Source of the DNA: Rhodospirillales bacterium
Lineage (GTDB): Bacteria; Pseudomonadota; Alphaproteobacteria; Acetobacterales; Acetobacteraceae
Assembly (NCBI GenBank): GCA_018971455.1
Contig: JAGXAV010000177.1
Span: forward strand, 1-5,566
Direction: 5' to 3'
DNA length: 5,566 nucleotides
The notes beneath the pieces were generated by a model. It saw only the letters and a program-made list of their open reading frames with translations. It did no database searches and was not told the origin of the DNA. Shown piece after piece: positions 5,233 through 5,566 of this stretch (position 1 is its first letter; each line of letters opens with the position of its first letter). A program made the translations under genes and the position numbers.

Positions 5233-5566
5233 ATGGCTGACGGCACGATGGCGATGGCCGCCACCCCAGGAGGACTCGGCCCCTCGTCCGGTCGTGCCAG
5301 CGCCATGCAGCGCTTCACGCGCCGGCGCTCGACCATCGGCTTCCTCATGTGCCTGCCGCTGATCCTGCTGATCGCCACGCTCGTGGTCTATCCGGCCTTC
5401 TACGCGCTGTGGCTCGCGATGCTGAACAAGAAGATGACCACCTTCGTCGGGCTGGGCAATTTCGCCTTCCTGCTCAAGCGCAACACCTTCCAGCTGGTGG
5501 TGTTCCAGAGCACGCTCTTCGCCGTCACCTCGGTCATCCTCAAGGCGCTGATCGGCTTCATCCTCG
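5233..5566 (+). CDS. ABC transporter permease (MalF/UgpA-like), 3' truncated
   Basis: The first 111 codons of an inner-membrane permease subunit are present and the frame continues past the window end. A cytoplasmic, Ala/Gly/Ser-rich leader of about 35 residues ends in the basic patch RFTRRRS (27-33). The first membrane segment is about residues 36-57 (IGFLMCLPLILLIATLVVYP), followed by FYALWLAML, the FVGLGNFAFLL element typical of CUT1 permeases (compare FVGLDNY in relatives), and the start of a second segment about 88-111 (VVFQSTLFAVTSVILKALIGFIL). The EAA loop that contacts the ATPase would lie further downstream. The start is supported by AGGGAGA at 5221-5227. It lies 95 nt after the binding protein and surely belongs to the same importer; a second permease and an ATPase are expected beyond the window. 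Substrate unknown. Confidence 0.88.
   Translation, partial: MADGTMAMAATPGGLGPSSGRASAMQRFTRRRSTIGFLMCLPLILLIATLVVYPAFYALWLAMLNKKMTTFVGLGNFAFLLKRNTFQLVVFQSTLFAVTSVILKALIGFIL

Noticed and set aside
5193..5240. 15-codon open frame just before and overlapping the permease start
   Set aside because: It has no ribosome binding site before its ATG, and the AGGGAGA inside it serves the permease. Translational coupling is possible but unsupported.
1..5566. CRISPR arrays, tRNA or rRNA genes, insertion sequences, defence or phage genes
   Set aside because: I see no regularly spaced repeats, RNA gene signatures, transposase motifs or terminal inverted repeats; all sizeable stretches are explained by metabolic and transport genes.

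Overview
The window is GC-rich DNA (about two thirds G+C or more by eye) carrying only plus-strand genes. It has the dense, overlapping gene packing of a bacterial catabolic operon. The gene order (lactonase and decarboxylase, then pcaH, pcaG, pcaB) matches the pcaDCHGB order known from Rhizobium and Agrobacterium relatives. With the high GC, this suggests a soil or plant-associated alphaproteobacterium, probably Hyphomicrobiales or a nearby order. That placement is inference; there is no rRNA or other phylogenetic marker here.

Region 1 (start to 3616) is the protocatechuate branch of the beta-ketoadipate pathway. A 5'-truncated gene encodes a fused enol-lactonase and carboxymuconolactone decarboxylase (PcaD and PcaC in one chain). 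It is followed by the beta (pcaH) and alpha (pcaG) subunits of protocatechuate 3,4-dioxygenase and by 3-carboxymuconate cycloisomerase (pcaB). Junctions are a 4-nt ATGA overlap and two 2-nt gaps, so the genes are almost certainly one translationally coupled transcript. PcaHG opens the ring of protocatechuate, PcaB makes 4-carboxymuconolactone, the PcaC domain decarboxylates it, and the PcaD domain hydrolyses the enol-lactone to 3-oxoadipate. The last steps (PcaIJ, PcaF) and a regulator such as PcaQ are not in the window.

Region 2 (3617-3799) is a 183-nt non-coding spacer with three successive inverted repeats, a weak promoter-like pair and a strong ribosome binding site. It probably contains the control region of the next operon.

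Region 3 (3800 to end) is the start of an ABC importer of the carbohydrate (CUT1-like) type. It has a Tat-exported substrate-binding protein with eight cysteines, a strong 13-bp intercistronic hairpin, and the first 111 codons of a MalF/UgpA-like permease that runs off the window. The substrate cannot be read from sequence. Its position next to the pca operon raises the possibility of an aromatic or plant-derived substrate, but it may be unrelated.

I see no clearly novel system. The most interesting points are the seamless lactonase-decarboxylase fusion, the unassigned importer beside the pca operon with its cysteine-rich binding protein, and the RNA or operator structures in the two spacers.
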